Positions 8,417 to 8,593 of a DNA stretch of 8,593 nucleotides are shown piece by piece. The translations under genes were made by a program, and so were the position numbers. The notes under the pieces were generated by a model. That model searched no databases and was not told where the DNA came from. It saw only the letters and a list, made by a program, of their open reading frames with translations. The stretch comes from an uncultured Selenomonadaceae bacterium (GTDB lineage Bacteria > Bacillota > Negativicutes > Selenomonadales > Selenomonadaceae), in the NCBI GenBank assembly GCA_905233965.1, contig CAJOFG010000038.1, forward strand, positions 1 through 8,593, read 5' to 3'. The number at the start of each line of letters is the position of its first letter. The stretch's first letter is position 1.

Positions 8417-8593
8417 TTAACCGTTATAAAACTCTTCGCGAAATTCGGAGAAAGTGTCCGATAAAATCGCGTCACGCATTTTTTTTGTAAACCTTTGCAA
8501 ATATTCCGTACCGAATTGTTTTTCAAGGAGCGCGAAACTCATGTAAGCGGTTCCGGAAAGTGCCGGGTCGGCAAACTCGAAAGAATCTTTGTA
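8417..8593 (-). pseudogene. tgt: Chimeric frame: binding-protein fragment joined to tRNA-guanine transglycosylase C-terminus
   Basis: An open frame enters from the right edge and ends at TAA (8417-8419), 58 codons in all. The first 33 codons are the exact repeat of the binding-protein segment. The last 25 read RFTKKMRDAILSDTFSEF, then REEFYNG. This tail resembles the C-terminal helix of queuine/preQ1 tRNA-guanine transglycosylase, whose E. coli form also has a Tyr-x-Gln-Arg followed by a similar charged helix. The join is in frame at TTGCAA. The natural gene order was probably tgt followed by the binding-protein gene. The chimera could be a tandem duplication product or an artefact. The repeat is certain; the tgt assignment rests on a short tail. 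Confidence 0.6.
8495..8593. repeat. 99-bp direct repeat, copy 2 (window edge)
   Basis: Identical to 7836-7934 over its whole visible length and cut by the window end, so its true length is unknown. Bases just left of it (8494 and lower) differ completely from those left of copy 1, so 8494/8495 is a sharp junction. Confidence 0.97.

Noticed and set aside
7836..8593. Insertion sequence or mobile element flanked by direct repeats
   Set aside because: The interval holds only the binding-protein N-terminus and a Tgt-like tail, with no transposase or terminal inverted repeats; the repeat is coding sequence.

Overview
The window looks like chromosomal DNA of a low-to-moderate GC Gram-positive-lineage bacterium (Bacillota). 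Supporting signs are glv/mal-type sugar genes, a KtrAB potassium system, strong AGGAGG-like ribosome binding sites, some TTG starts, and hairpin-plus-T-run terminators. A member of the Negativicutes is my best guess from protein flavour, but no RNA or marker gene settles this.

Left part, plus strand (1-1302): the 3' end of a glucose-family PTS IIA domain, a strong terminator, then an RpiR-family sugar-phosphate-responsive regulator. A terminator that works in both directions (about 1361-1401) separates these from the minus-strand genes. Middle, minus strand (1441-4980): glvA (6-phospho-alpha-glucosidase) with its own promoter and terminator, followed by ktrB-ktrA with an extended -10 promoter packed against the glvA terminator. 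PTS IIA, RpiR regulator and GlvA are the parts of a maltose/alpha-glucoside PTS pathway: sugar is phosphorylated during import and then cleaved by GlvA. Here that gene set is split by the potassium uptake genes.

Right part, minus strand (5205-8593): a membrane receptor with an extracytoplasmic sensor domain, HAMP and PP2C/SpoIIE phosphatase domain lies 30 bases downstream of a lipoprotein substrate-binding gene of the iron(III)/thiamine/phosphonate type. The substrate-binding gene is interrupted by a frame break near 7935-7945. Upstream of it is a short reading frame that joins 33 codons of the same binding protein (99 bases, repeated exactly) to what looks like the C-terminal tail of tRNA-guanine transglycosylase. 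This is either a 659-base tandem duplication junction or an assembly/amplification chimera at the window edge.

I see no CRISPR array, tRNA, rRNA, insertion sequence or phage gene. The strongest candidates for a second look are the rearranged right edge, the pairing of a binding protein with a sensor phosphatase, and the palindromes upstream of glvA.
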